64,000 nucleotides of DNA from positions 248,001-312,000 of the forward strand of contig CAWBVZ010000011.1 of NCBI GenBank assembly GCA_963792385.1. Direction: 5' to 3'. Below the pieces are notes generated by a model. The model was given only the letters and a program-made list of their open reading frames with translations. It was not told the DNA's origin and ran no database searches. Shown here piece by piece: positions 7,805-15,805 of the stretch. This DNA comes from DASSUW01 sp963792385 (GTDB lineage Bacteria > Actinomycetota > Thermoleophilia > Solirubrobacterales > Solirubrobacteraceae). The position numbers were made by a program, and so were the translations under genes. Within the stretch, counting starts at the first letter, position 1, and every line of letters begins with the position of its first letter.

Positions 7805-9342
7805 CCGCTCCCGGAGGCCTCCACCGGGTCTTCGAACATCTCGATCGACGGCAGAGCGGCGCCGCCGAAGTCGAACAGCGTCAGGTTGTCGTTCGGCGTT
7901 CCGGCGCCGGGCTCCCACCCGACGCCCGGGATCCACTCCGGCTCCCAGTAGAAGAAGCCCGCGCCGCGGCCGCCCGGCACGCGCGCGAGCATCGAGAGGA
8001 TGTCGCTGGCCATCGAGAGCTGGCCGGCCGGCGATGCCGGGTAGCCGGGCGAGAGCTGAGCTGCCTCCCAGACGAAGTTGTTCGTGGTGTCGCCCCAGCC
8101 AAGCGTCCACGCGTACTGGTGCTCGGCGATCATGACGTCCTTGCGATAACGCGTCGCCATGTCGTCGAGGTTGGTGCGCAGCTGCGAAAGCGTCCCGTGC
8201 CAGAACGGGTAGTAGGACAGCCCGATCACGTCGAACGGCACGCGCTCAGCGACGAGGTGATCGAAGAAGTAGCGGCTGCCCGCGTTGTCGCCGCCCTGGT
8301 CGAAGTGCAGCATGACCCGCAGGTCGTGCTTGCGCGGGTTGCCGGCACGCGCCCCCGCCACACCTGCCTTGAGCAGGTCGCCGAGCGCCGCCCAGCGCTC
8401 GTTGACCCCCCACTCGATCTGGCCGGTCGGCCACAGGATCCCGTTGCGGATCTCGTTGCCGATCGAGACCAGGTCGACCGGCGTTCCCTGAGCGGCGAAC
8501 GCCGCGATGACATCGCGCGAGTAGTTGCGCACGGTGCGCGTGAGCGTCGGCAGATCCTGTCCCACCCACGCCGCCGGAGTGTCCTGATGCTGCGGGTCGG
8601 CCCAGAAGTCCGCGTAGTGGAAGTCGAGGTAGATCTTCATGCCGAGCGCCTTCGCACGCCGGGCCAGCGCGAGGTCGACCGCGAGGTTGTTGTAGCCCGG
8701 CGGCGGGTTGGTCCAGAGGCGCAGGCGGACGTAGTTGGCGCCGTGGTTGCGCAGGATCCGGTCGGCCGGCGCGGGCCGTCCGTCGGTGTCGGTGAACACG
8801 TTGCCCGCGGCTTCTTCGAGCGGCAGGAACGAGTAGTCGGCGCCGAGGGCCATGTCGTCGGCGGACCGATCCCGCCCGAACGCGCGCAGCTCGCCGACGC
8901 AGACCGCCGCGGGCGCTGAAAGGCGGACGAAGCGGACGAGCTTCGCGAGGTGCCGGAGCGGAACGTACGCCGGCTCGCCGGCCGGAGCCACGACGTTCTG
9001 GGAGGCCGGCCACCAGTGACGCCCGTCCGGCGACACGTCGAACCGGAGCGGCGGGGCGGCCGAGGCGGCGGCGAGCGTGACGCCGAGACCGCTCAGCAGG
9101 CGAACACGACGCAGGTCGACGCGCAGTCGGGTGGGCGCGGCGCCGCTGCACCAGCTGGTGGAGGCGCTGCCGTCGATCGCCTGCCCTGCGGCCTGGCCGT
9201 CGGCGGACGCGGATCCGGCCAGCGCGAGGTTCACCGCCAGGCGGGAGCGTTCATGCGCCGACGCAGACGCCGGCAGGGCCATGGCCAGCGCAGCCACCAC
9301 GGCGAGGATCGTCAAGTGCACCCGGTCCCGTCTCATCGTCAT
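7801..9342 (-). CDS. secreted arabinogalactan endo-beta-1,4-galactanase, GH53
   Basis: A 513-residue exported glycoside hydrolase. After a signal peptide (LTILAVVAALAMALPASASA) residues 40-155 form a discoidin (F5/8 type C)-like carbohydrate-binding domain. Residues about 165-505 are a GH53 barrel: GADYSFLPLEEAAGNVF, NYVRLRLWTNPP, KIYLDFHYADFWADP, SIGNEIRNGILWP (acid/base Glu) and VMIAEHQYAW (nucleophile Glu). It would cleave beta-1,4-galactan of plant pectin side chains. ATG 9342 is preferred over GTG 9366 because a G-rich ribosome-binding stretch precedes it and a perfect inverted repeat (9365-9382) then lies upstream. It is monocistronic and lies between the duplicated modules. Confidence 0.93.
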   Translation of the reverse strand: MTMRRDRVHLTILAVVAALAMALPASASAHERSRLAVNLALAGSASADGQAAGQAIDGSASTSWCSGAAPTRLRVDLRRVRLLSGLGVTLAAASAAPPLRFDVSPDGRHWWPASQNVVAPAGEPAYVPLRHLAKLVRFVRLSAPAAVCVGELRAFGRDRSADDMALGADYSFLPLEEAAGNVFTDTDGRPAPADRILRNHGANYVRLRLWTNPPPGYNNLAVDLALARRAKALGMKIYLDFHYADFWADPQHQDTPAAWVGQDLPTLTRTVRNYSRDVIAAFAAQGTPVDLVSIGNEIRNGILWPTGQIEWGVNERWAALGDLLKAGVAGARAGNPRKHDLRVMLHFDQGGDNAGSRYFFDHLVAERVPFDVIGLSYYPFWHGTLSQLRTNLDDMATRYRKDVMIAEHQYAWTLGWGDTTNNFVWEAAQLSPGYPASPAGQLSMASDILSMLARVPGGRGAGFFYWEPEWIPGVGWEPGAGTPNDNLTLFDFGGAALPSIEMFEDPVEASGSG

Positions 9343-9364
9343 GCCGCCCCCCGACCCGCTGAAC

Positions 9365-9382
9365 ACTTTCGGTTTCGAAAGT
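9365..9382. promoter_or_regulatory. inverted-repeat operator upstream of the galactanase gene
   Basis: A perfect 7-bp inverted repeat with a 4-bp spacer, ACTTTCG-GTTT-CGAAAGT, lies 23 nt before the galactanase ATG; a further half-site CTTTCGAA is at 9393-9400. CGAA/TTCG inverted repeats are typical operators for LacI-family sugar repressors of actinobacterial glycosidase genes. No LacI gene is in the window, so the regulator is unknown. Confidence 0.6.
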
Positions 9383-9436
9383 TACTCTTTCCCTTTCGAA
9401 CGCGCAGTCAAACGGTGGGTGCGGGCGGGCTGGCGG

Positions 9437-11962
9437 TCAGACCCGTGCGGCCTCGACCCGCGGGGCGAACCAGTCCGCGTCGGCGTCCATCGGCCGCGCG
9501 AAGTAGTAGCCCTGGCCGAGGTCGCAGCCGATCTCACGCAGCATGTCGAGCTGTGCGCGCGTCTCGATCCCCTCGGCGACGACCTTGAGGCCAACGGTCT
9601 TAGCCAGGCCCACGATCAAGCGCACGAACGCCGCATCGTGGTCTGAGAACGCGAGGCCTTCAACGAACTCGCGCGCGATCTTCAGCGAGTCGAGCGGCAG
9701 GTTGCGCAGGTAGCTGAGCGACGAGTAGCCGGTGCCGAAGTCGTCGAGTGCGAGGTGCACGCCGATGTCGCGGAGCTGCTGGAGCGTCTCGGCGCCGCGG
9801 ACGGCGTCCTTGACGAGCAGGGTCTCGGTGACCTCGAGCACGAGACGGTCGGGAGCGATGCCGGTGCGCTGGATCACGCTCGTGATCGTGTCGAGCAGGT
9901 CGGGGTGCTCGAGCTCGATCGCCGAGAGGTTCACCTGCACCTTGAGATTGGGGTGGCGGCCGCCGACGCGCGTGCACGCCTCCTCGAGCACGTAGCGGCC
10001 GAGCGGGACGATCAGGCCTGTCTCTTCCGCGAGCGGGATGAACTCGAGCGGGGGGATGCGGCCGCGGCCGGGGTGGTTCCAGCGCACGAGCGCCTCGACG
10101 GAGACGGTTTGGCCGGTTGTGAGATCGAGGATCGGCTGGTACTGGACCACGAGCTCGCGCTGCTCGATCGCGCGCTCGAGCTCGGCCTTGAGGCCGTGGC
10201 GCCGCACGATCGAGTCGCGCATCGCGGGCGCGAAGACCGAGAAGCGGCGCTTGCCGCCCTCCTTGGCGTCGTACATGGCGACATCGGCGTCGCGCAGCAG
10301 CTCCTCGGCGCGTGGGCGCGCGTTATGGCTCGTCGCGATGCCAATGCTGAGGCTGACGAAGACCAGCTCCGCGCCGGCGGTGACCGGCAGGTCAAACGAC
10401 TTGAGCGTGCGCTCGGCGAGGTCGACGGCGCCGCGCTCGGCGTCGGACGCCCGGCGTACGAGGACGGCGAACTCGTCGCCGCCGAAGCGCGCGACGACAT
10501 CCTCGCTGCGGACCGAGCGCTCCAGCCGGGCAGCCACGCCACGCAGCAGCTGGTCGCCGACGGCGCGCCCGAGGGTGTCGTTGACGCCCTTGAAGTCGTC
10601 GAGGTCGATGAACATCACGGCCACGTCGCCCGGCGAGCCTGGCTCGAGTGCCTCGCGCACCTGCTGGCTGAACAGCGAGCGGTTGGCGAGCCCGGTGAGC
10701 GGGTCATGGTGCGCCTGGTGCTTGAGCTGATCCTGCAGGTCGTGCAATTCGGAGACCGCATGCTCGAGGCGGTCGACCTGGAGCGCGGCGCTCGCGTTGG
10801 CGGCCAGCGTCTCGAACAGGGCGCGGTCCTCGTTGGTGAAGCCGCGTGAGAGGCCGAAGTGGTTCGCGAGCATGATCGTGCCGATCACGCGATCCTCGCC
10901 GCGCAGCACGCCGAGCATGCCGTGCCGGACGCCGCGTTGCTGCAGGTACGGGTCGAGCGTCGCGGGGAACGGCGCGATCAGCGCCACCGCGGCGTCGGAG
11001 CCGGCGGCGTAGGCGCGCAGCGCCGTGGCCGCGGCCACGTCGACGGGCGCCAGTGCCTCGCGGGCGGTGCCCGGACCGAGGCCGGTGCGCGTCGGCGCGC
11101 CGTCGTCGCCGCCGAAGAGGATGACCTCGGCCTGCTCGGCGTGGAAGGCCTCGACCGCACGCTCGAGCAGGCCCTCGAGCGCCACGGCGACTTCGGGCGA
11201 GTCGGACAGCGTGAGGTTGACCTCGTAGAGCGTCTTCACCTTCTCGTGGCCCCGGCGCTCGTGGGCATACGCGCGATAGCCGATCACTGCGATCGCGATC
11301 GGGATCAGCAGCAGCGGTGCCGCCTCGGGCCGGTCGATCCAGAGGATGCTGCAGATCAGCGCCATCGCCGTCCCGGTGATCGTGACCACCAGGTCGAGGC
11401 CGAACATCTCGCGTACGTGGGCGCGCGAGACACTTCCCTCGGTCACCACCATGGCGGCGACGATCAACGCGATCGACAGGACTCCGCCGACGAGCGAGCC
11501 GGCGAGCGCGGCGGCCCACGTGATCCAGCCGAACCCTGGATCGGCGGAGGCAGCCAGGTGCACGAGAGCGATCAGTACGCCCGTCGCGAGGGCGAACTGC
11601 GCGACGTTGAAGGTGAACTTGATCGCCGGCATCCGCCGCAGCAGCAGCGCGACGACCGTACCGGCCATCACCGCGACGAAGGCGTGCGTACCGCTCGCGA
11701 ACAGAACCGCGAGGGCGAGCGGGACGTCGGTCAGCGAGAAGATAAGCGTGCTGCGCCGGAATGCCAGCTCGACCGGCCAGCGCTCGGTGACGAACACCAT
11801 GATCCCGAGCACCCACCACCAGGCGGTCTCGGGACGCAGGATCGGCGTGAGGTGGCGGATCCAGACGACGTACAGCGCGACCGAGACCGTTGCGACGACG
11901 GCATTGAGCCACCACACCGGCTCAATCGATGCCAGCCTGCGAGTGGCGGCGCGAGTCCCCAT
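9437..11962 (-). CDS. membrane GAF-GGDEF-EAL cyclic-di-GMP protein, copy 2
   Basis: An 841-residue paralogue of the protein at 2650-5202 with the same domain order: N-terminal membrane helices, GAF-like domain, GGDEF, EAL. Unlike copy 1 the cyclase motif is an intact GGDEF (VARFGGDEFAVLV), preceded by the RSED inhibitory site, so this copy can plausibly make c-di-GMP. The EAL domain keeps EALVRW, NLSA, DDFGTG and AEGIET, as in copy 1, and both have KIAREFV where KIDRSFV is commoner. It starts 41 nt downstream of the second subtilase, reproducing the operon order of copy 1. Proteins are nearly identical in the EAL region and more divergent in the GAF and tail regions. Confidence 0.94.
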   Translation of the reverse strand: MGTRAATRRLASIEPVWWLNAVVATVSVALYVVWIRHLTPILRPETAWWWVLGIMVFVTERWPVELAFRRSTLIFSLTDVPLALAVLFASGTHAFVAVMAGTVVALLLRRMPAIKFTFNVAQFALATGVLIALVHLAASADPGFGWITWAAALAGSLVGGVLSIALIVAAMVVTEGSVSRAHVREMFGLDLVVTITGTAMALICSILWIDRPEAAPLLLIPIAIAVIGYRAYAHERRGHEKVKTLYEVNLTLSDSPEVAVALEGLLERAVEAFHAEQAEVILFGGDDGAPTRTGLGPGTAREALAPVDVAAATALRAYAAGSDAAVALIAPFPATLDPYLQQRGVRHGMLGVLRGEDRVIGTIMLANHFGLSRGFTNEDRALFETLAANASAALQVDRLEHAVSELHDLQDQLKHQAHHDPLTGLANRSLFSQQVREALEPGSPGDVAVMFIDLDDFKGVNDTLGRAVGDQLLRGVAARLERSVRSEDVVARFGGDEFAVLVRRASDAERGAVDLAERTLKSFDLPVTAGAELVFVSLSIGIATSHNARPRAEELLRDADVAMYDAKEGGKRRFSVFAPAMRDSIVRRHGLKAELERAIEQRELVVQYQPILDLTTGQTVSVEALVRWNHPGRGRIPPLEFIPLAEETGLIVPLGRYVLEEACTRVGGRHPNLKVQVNLSAIELEHPDLLDTITSVIQRTGIAPDRLVLEVTETLLVKDAVRGAETLQQLRDIGVHLALDDFGTGYSSLSYLRNLPLDSLKIAREFVEGLAFSDHDAAFVRLIVGLAKTVGLKVVAEGIETRAQLDMLREIGCDLGQGYYFARPMDADADWFAPRVEAARV

Positions 11963-12003
11963 CTACGTGTACTCGGCCGGCCCGTCCACCGAATGAGGGC
12001 GGC

Positions 12004-14196
12004 TCACTGGCCGCCACACGTGGCACAGGTCCAAGTCGTGAGCGCCCACGGCGAGTTGCCCCAGCTCGCCTTGCCCCAGCTTGCCTTGCCCCAGGTCGCT
12101 TTACCCCAGCTCGCCTTGCCCCAGCTCGCCTTGCCCCACGAGGCGCGCGTCGGGTCGACGCCGGCCTCGACGAGTGCCTGCTCGACGGCATGGTTCGGTC
12201 GCAGGCCCTGATTGGCGCCGACGCCCGCAACGGCGGGCAATGCACGGGCGACGTCAAGCTCGCCGACGAGGCCGGGCGCGCCGCCGGCCGCGCAGTGCGC
12301 GGCGGTGATCGTGTCGTTGATCAGGGTGACGGCGCCGTTGCGCGCCAGCGCCCGCCCGTTCAGCGTCACCCCGTCGTTCATTGAGATCGACGTCAGAGCC
12401 AGGATGTTGCCCGCGATGGCCGAGGATGTCCCGAGCGTGGCGGAGCTGCCGACCTTCCAGAACACGTTGCAGGCCTGCGCGCCGTTGACGAGTCGTACGC
12501 GGCTTGCCGATGCCGTGATGAGCGTCGAGCCGGCCTGGAAGACGAAGGCGGCGTTCGGGTCGCCCTGGGCGTCGAGCGTGAGCGTCCCGGTCAGCCCGAG
12601 CGTTGACGCGTTCCAGTAGACACCCGGCGTCAGCGTGAGCCCACCGAGGTCCGCGGGGGCCGTCGTAGGCGGTGTCCGCGCGGCGGCGTCGTCGTAGGCG
12701 ATCGTGAGATCCGACTGCGCCCGCAGGGCCGCCGCGTTGGCGGCATGAGTCGTCCCGTTGACCGTTCCGGGCCCGAATCCGGTGACCGCCGTGCCGGGGC
12801 TGAGCCCGAGATTGCCGGTGATCGTCGAAGGGCCGGTATTGGTCACCGTCGAGCCGGCGAGGACCGCGAAGCTATCGGCCGTGCCGAGCGCGAGGCCGGG
12901 CGCGGCGGCGGTCACGCTGGTGTTCGCTGTCAGGAGACCCTTGACCTGATCGGGGTTGAGGTCGGGGCGTGCCTGGAGCAGGAGCGCCGCGGCGCCTGAG
13001 ACGACCGGGGCGGCCATCGACGTGCCGCCGATGCGCACGTAGTTGCCGCCGACGAGGCACTGCGGGCACAGCGTCTGGAACGCGCTGCCCATCGCCAGCG
13101 GGGCCACGATGTGAGCGCCCGGAGCGAGCACCTCCGGCTTGGCAACGCCGTCCTGGGTGAGGCCGCGACTCGAGAACGCCGCTGTGATGTCGTCGCTGCG
13201 GATGGCCGTGTCTCCCTCATCGGTCGCGCCGACGGAGATCACGTACGGGTCGTTGGCCGGGGGGTACGTGACCGCGTCGGCCACGTCGCCGCGGTTGCCG
13301 GCGGCGACGACCACGACGATGCCGGAGTGCCAGGCGAACTCGACGGCGGCGTCGAGAGGGTCGTCGAGGTACGACGCAGGCGTGTCCGCGCTCATCGAGA
13401 GGTTGACTACCCGGATGTTGAGCTCGTTTTTGTGGTCGACGACGAACTGCAGCGCCGCGATCACGTCGACAACGGTCGAGTAGCCAGCGTCGTCGGCGAC
13501 CTTGACCGCGATCAGGTTTGCCTCGGGGGCGATGCCGACGTAGGCGCCGCGCGCCGGGTCCCCGGCGCTGCGGTTCAGCGAGTTGCCGGCGATGATGCCG
13601 GCGACGTGCGTGCCGTGGCCGACCTCGTCGCCGGAGCGGGTCGCGCCCGAGCTGGCGATCACGTTGGCGGTGATGCGCGAGCTGCCGTCGGCGTTCTTGA
13701 AGTCCGGCATGTCGCCGCTGATGCCGGAGTCGATCACGGCGACGCCGACGCCCTTGCCGGTGATCCCGGCGGCCCACAGCCTGTCCGCGCCGACGGTCGC
13801 TGGGTAGTTCGTCGCCAGGCTCGCGCCGTCGACACTGGTGCTGCGCACCCGGGTGTTGAGCGTGACGTTGAGGACGTTCCTGCTCCGCCTGAGCACTCGC
13901 GCCTGGCGCGCGGGGAGCCTGATGGCGAGGCCGTTGATGGCCGGGAGCCGGTCCGTCACGCGGCCGTGATGGCGGCGCACCAGCGTGCGGGCCTTGCGCT
14001 CGGACATGCTCGGCTTGAACTGGGCGATCGCCACGACCTTGCGGCGCGGGTGCTTCTTGGCCACCGTTATGAGGCGCTTCTGGGCGGACGGCGCCGCCGC
14101 TTGCGCTACCGGCCCGCCTGAGGCGAGCGGAACCACGGCGACGAGCAGGACCGTGACGATCCGGCCGCGCCAACGGCTCATAGGGGACCTCGACAT
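12004..14196 (-). CDS. secreted S8 subtilase with nested DUF3494 ice-binding-type domain, copy 2
   Basis: A 730-residue paralogue of the protein at 5265-7460, co-linear throughout: signal peptide (IVTVLLVAVVPLASGGPVAQA), I9-type propeptide, subtilisin triad in VAVIDSG, GHGTHV and GTSMAAP, DUF3494 domain, ELDVARALPAV tail, six SWGKA-type pentapeptides and C-terminal TWTCATC. ATG 14196 is chosen because GGAAGG lies upstream and the signal peptide starts just after it; a TTG at 14247 would add 17 residues with no signal function. It is followed by GGDEF-EAL copy 2. Expected location is extracellular or wall-associated. Confidence 0.92.
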   Translation of the reverse strand: MSRSPMSRWRGRIVTVLLVAVVPLASGGPVAQAAAPSAQKRLITVAKKHPRRKVVAIAQFKPSMSERKARTLVRRHHGRVTDRLPAINGLAIRLPARQARVLRRSRNVLNVTLNTRVRSTSVDGASLATNYPATVGADRLWAAGITGKGVGVAVIDSGISGDMPDFKNADGSSRITANVIASSGATRSGDEVGHGTHVAGIIAGNSLNRSAGDPARGAYVGIAPEANLIAVKVADDAGYSTVVDVIAALQFVVDHKNELNIRVVNLSMSADTPASYLDDPLDAAVEFAWHSGIVVVVAAGNRGDVADAVTYPPANDPYVISVGATDEGDTAIRSDDITAAFSSRGLTQDGVAKPEVLAPGAHIVAPLAMGSAFQTLCPQCLVGGNYVRIGGTSMAAPVVSGAAALLLQARPDLNPDQVKGLLTANTSVTAAAPGLALGTADSFAVLAGSTVTNTGPSTITGNLGLSPGTAVTGFGPGTVNGTTHAANAAALRAQSDLTIAYDDAAARTPPTTAPADLGGLTLTPGVYWNASTLGLTGTLTLDAQGDPNAAFVFQAGSTLITASASRVRLVNGAQACNVFWKVGSSATLGTSSAIAGNILALTSISMNDGVTLNGRALARNGAVTLINDTITAAHCAAGGAPGLVGELDVARALPAVAGVGANQGLRPNHAVEQALVEAGVDPTRASWGKASWGKASWGKATWGKASWGKASWGNSPWALTTWTCATCGGQ
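12061..12135 (-). repeat. 15-bp coding tandem repeat, five units (SWGKA)
   Basis: Five 15-bp units; on the plus strand a typical unit is CCAGCTCGCCTTGCC, with a degenerate partial unit on the 12051-12060 side. They encode the Trp/Lys pentapeptides of subtilase copy 2. The unit sequence differs from that of copy 1 although the period and Trp spacing are the same, so the arrays expanded or were homogenised separately. Confidence 0.9.
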
Positions 14197-14230
14197 CTCA
14201 GTGCACCTTCCGTGGGCACTTCGGGCAGGC

Positions 14231-14268
14231 AAAAGCAACAAATGCAACTTGTTTTCCGTCTATCGGCC
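14231..14268 (-). promoter_or_regulatory. conserved 38-bp block upstream of subtilase copy 2
   Basis: Partner of the block at 7441-7478: minus-strand GGCCGATA, 12 variable bases, GTTGCATTTGTTGCTTTT. Here it lies 35 nt upstream of the preferred ATG and is non-coding under that start, which favours a regulatory explanation. The binding factor is unknown. Confidence 0.45.
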
Positions 14269-14291
14269 GCGGTTGAGCCGCCGATGAGCCA

Positions 14292-14663
14292 TTAGACGGG
14301 TGTACGAGTTAGATCGGCGGGGTCGCTAAACCTCGGCGACGTGGCAGCCGCAGCCGCGCTCCGCGAGGCGTTCGCGCTGCGCCGTGGGGGATCGACGAAC
14401 TCGGTCTGCTGTACCGCTCCCGTCGCGAAGCGGCGGTCGAGCGGGCTGGCATGGCGGAACCCGCGCCGGTCCATCTCGGCGATCTCCTCGTCGTGGCGGG
14501 CGTACAGCGCTGCCAGCCGGCCGCGCCAGCGGAGCGTCTCCGGGTGATTGGCATAGCCCGTCTTGCCGGTGGTCAGGATCGACCAGATCGCGTGGAGCTC
14601 GCGGTGTTCACCCAGAAGGTGGCGGTCGCACAGCACACGAGGGTCGAGATCCCAGATCCGCAC
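14292..14663 (-). CDS. pyrimidine dimer DNA glycosylase family protein
   Basis: A 123-residue protein with the conserved core of the pyrimidine-dimer glycosylase (endonuclease V-like) family: VRIWDLDPRVLCDRHLLGEHRELHAIW, then ILTTGKTGYANHPETLRWRG, LYARHDEEIAEMDRRGF and HASPLD. The role would be excision of UV photoproducts. The frame is open upstream to 14795, but homology begins at the GTG at 14663, and a TACCGT hexamer lies 7 nt before that codon, fitting a leaderless start. The final 25 residues (Arg/Ala/Ser-rich) are variable. It adds to the repair genes of this window. Confidence 0.85.
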   Translation of the reverse strand: MRIWDLDPRVLCDRHLLGEHRELHAIWSILTTGKTGYANHPETLRWRGRLAALYARHDEEIAEMDRRGFRHASPLDRRFATGAVQQTEFVDPPRRSANASRSAAAAATSPRFSDPADLTRTPV

Positions 14664-14670
14664 GGCCAGC

Positions 14671-14676
14671 ACGGTA
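14671..14676 (-). promoter_or_regulatory. -10 hexamer TACCGT, leaderless type
   Basis: TACCGT ends 7 nt before the GTG of the pyrimidine-dimer glycosylase gene, placing the expected transcription start at or next to the start codon. Confidence 0.5.
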
Positions 14677-14751
14677 GGACCCGGCCGCCGCACATACGAA
14701 ACGTAAGCAATCTTGATCTGCGCCTCAGCTTTGACCGCCACGCTGCTGGCC

Positions 14752-14874
14752 ATGACCCGCATTGAGCTCATTCCGCAGTACCGGCCGGACGGCACGATCG
14801 CATTCAGTGCCGCCGTCGTCGGGACGGGTGAGCGGCTCCGCCGCTTCCTGCGCCGGCTCCGCCGCCGCTCCTGA
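14752..14874 (+). CDS. hypothetical small protein (40 aa)
   Basis: A short frame encoding MTRIELIPQYRPDG, then TIAFSAAVVGTGERL and an Arg-rich end (RRFLRRLRRRS). Codon usage is G/C-ending and the N-terminal half reads like a small beta hairpin followed by a basic helix. It ends 16 nt before the AraC-type gene and begins 88 nt after the divergent glycosylase start. I do not recognise a family; the case rests on codon use and position only. Confidence 0.42.
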   Translation: MTRIELIPQYRPDGTIAFSAAVVGTGERLRRFLRRLRRRS

Positions 14875-14876
14875 GC

Positions 14877-14882
14877 GATACT
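14877..14882 (+). promoter_or_regulatory. -10 hexamer GATACT, leaderless type
   Basis: GATACT ends 8 nt before the ATG of the AraC-type regulator at 14891. It matches the window-wide spacing but deviates at the first base from TAnnnT. Confidence 0.35.
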
Positions 14883-14890
14883 GGCCGGGC

Positions 14891-15325
14891 ATGGCCTTCG
14901 TCCCGCCCGCCCGTCATCTCCTGCGTGCGAAGGATCTCGCCGATGCGCGGTTCTTCGAACCGCTCGACCTAGACGACCTGGCGAGTGCCGCCGGCCTGTC
15001 GCGCGCCCACTTCAGCCGCGAGTTCCGGCGCGCGTTCGGCGAGTCGCCGCACGCGTATCTGCTCACCCGCCGGCTCGAGCGCGCCGCCGCGCTCCTGCGG
15101 ACGACCGATCGCTCGGTCGCCGACGTCTGCCTGTCCGTCGGCCTGCAGAGCATCGGCTCGTTCACGACCAGCTTCACCCGCACGTTCGGCGTGTCGCCGA
15201 CCGTCTACCGCGCCAAGTTCCCCCCGGCAGCCACCCATGCGCTCGTCCCGGCGTGCGTCGTCCGTGCCTACGCCCGCCCGCAACACCGCACGTTTCGAGA
15301 AGACAGCCGGGCAGCGCCTGATTAG
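14891..15325 (+). CDS. AraC-type helix-turn-helix regulator, DNA-binding domain only
   Basis: A 144-residue protein that is essentially one AraC/XylS DNA-binding domain: first helix-turn-helix DLDDLASAAGLSRAHFSREFRRAFGESPHAYLLTRRLERAAALL, second SVADVCLSVGLQSIGSFTTSFTRTFGVSPTVYR. There is no effector domain; the variable tail has two cysteines. ATG 14891 is chosen over the longer frame from 14762 because the upstream part is Ser/Arg-rich and a GATACT hexamer precedes 14891 by 8 nt. Small AraC proteins of this kind often sit beside the VOC gene they control, as here (40-nt gap). Confidence 0.88.
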   Translation: MAFVPPARHLLRAKDLADARFFEPLDLDDLASAAGLSRAHFSREFRRAFGESPHAYLLTRRLERAAALLRTTDRSVADVCLSVGLQSIGSFTTSFTRTFGVSPTVYRAKFPPAATHALVPACVVRAYARPQHRTFREDSRAAPD

Positions 15326-15364
15326 CGTGGTCGGGGTCAGTCCAATCGACTTAGGAGAACCCCG

Positions 15365-15793
15365 ATGATCAGGATCGCCACCGCGCAGCTGTGGGTGCAC
15401 GACCAGGACGAGGCGCTTGCGTTCTACACCGAGAAGCTCGGCATGGAGGTGCGCGCCGACGTGACGATGGCCGAGATGGGCAACTTCCGCTGGCTCACGG
15501 TCGGGCCGGCCGGCCAAGACGACTTCGCGATCGTGCTGATGGCGATCCCCGGCGCGCCGGTGATGGACACCGACACCGCCGGCCAGGTGCGCGAGCTGAT
15601 GGCGAAGGGCTTCGCCGGCACGGTGTTCCTCACCACGGACGACGTCCAGGCCTCGTACGAGGAACTGAAGGCCCGCGGGGTCGAGTTCACCGAGGCGCCC
15701 GAGGAACGCCCTTACGGGATCGACTCCGGGTTCCGCGACCCGTCGGGCAACTCCTTCCGGCTCACGCAGGTGCGGGACCTCGCCGCCCTCTAG
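15365..15793 (+). CDS. VOC (glyoxalase/bleomycin-resistance) family protein
   Basis: A 142-residue single-chain VOC protein with two beta-alpha-beta-beta-beta modules: IATAQLWVHDQDEALAFYTEKLGMEVRAD and GTVFLTTDDVQASYEELKARGVEF, ending DPSGNSFRLTQ. Members bind metal and act as dioxygenases, glyoxalases or drug-binding proteins; the substrate cannot be told from sequence. A TAGGAG ribosome-binding site is 6 nt before ATG 15365. It lies directly downstream of the AraC-type gene and is probably co-transcribed or controlled by it. Confidence 0.88.
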   Translation: MIRIATAQLWVHDQDEALAFYTEKLGMEVRADVTMAEMGNFRWLTVGPAGQDDFAIVLMAIPGAPVMDTDTAGQVRELMAKGFAGTVFLTTDDVQASYEELKARGVEFTEAPEERPYGIDSGFRDPSGNSFRLTQVRDLAAL

Positions 15794-15805
15794 GCAGGGC
15801 GGTCG

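Noticed and set aside
2650..14196. The duplicated subtilase/GGDEF-EAL module as an assembly duplication
   Set aside because: Copies differ throughout at the nucleotide and protein level, including repeat units and the GGDEF motif, so both are genuine loci.
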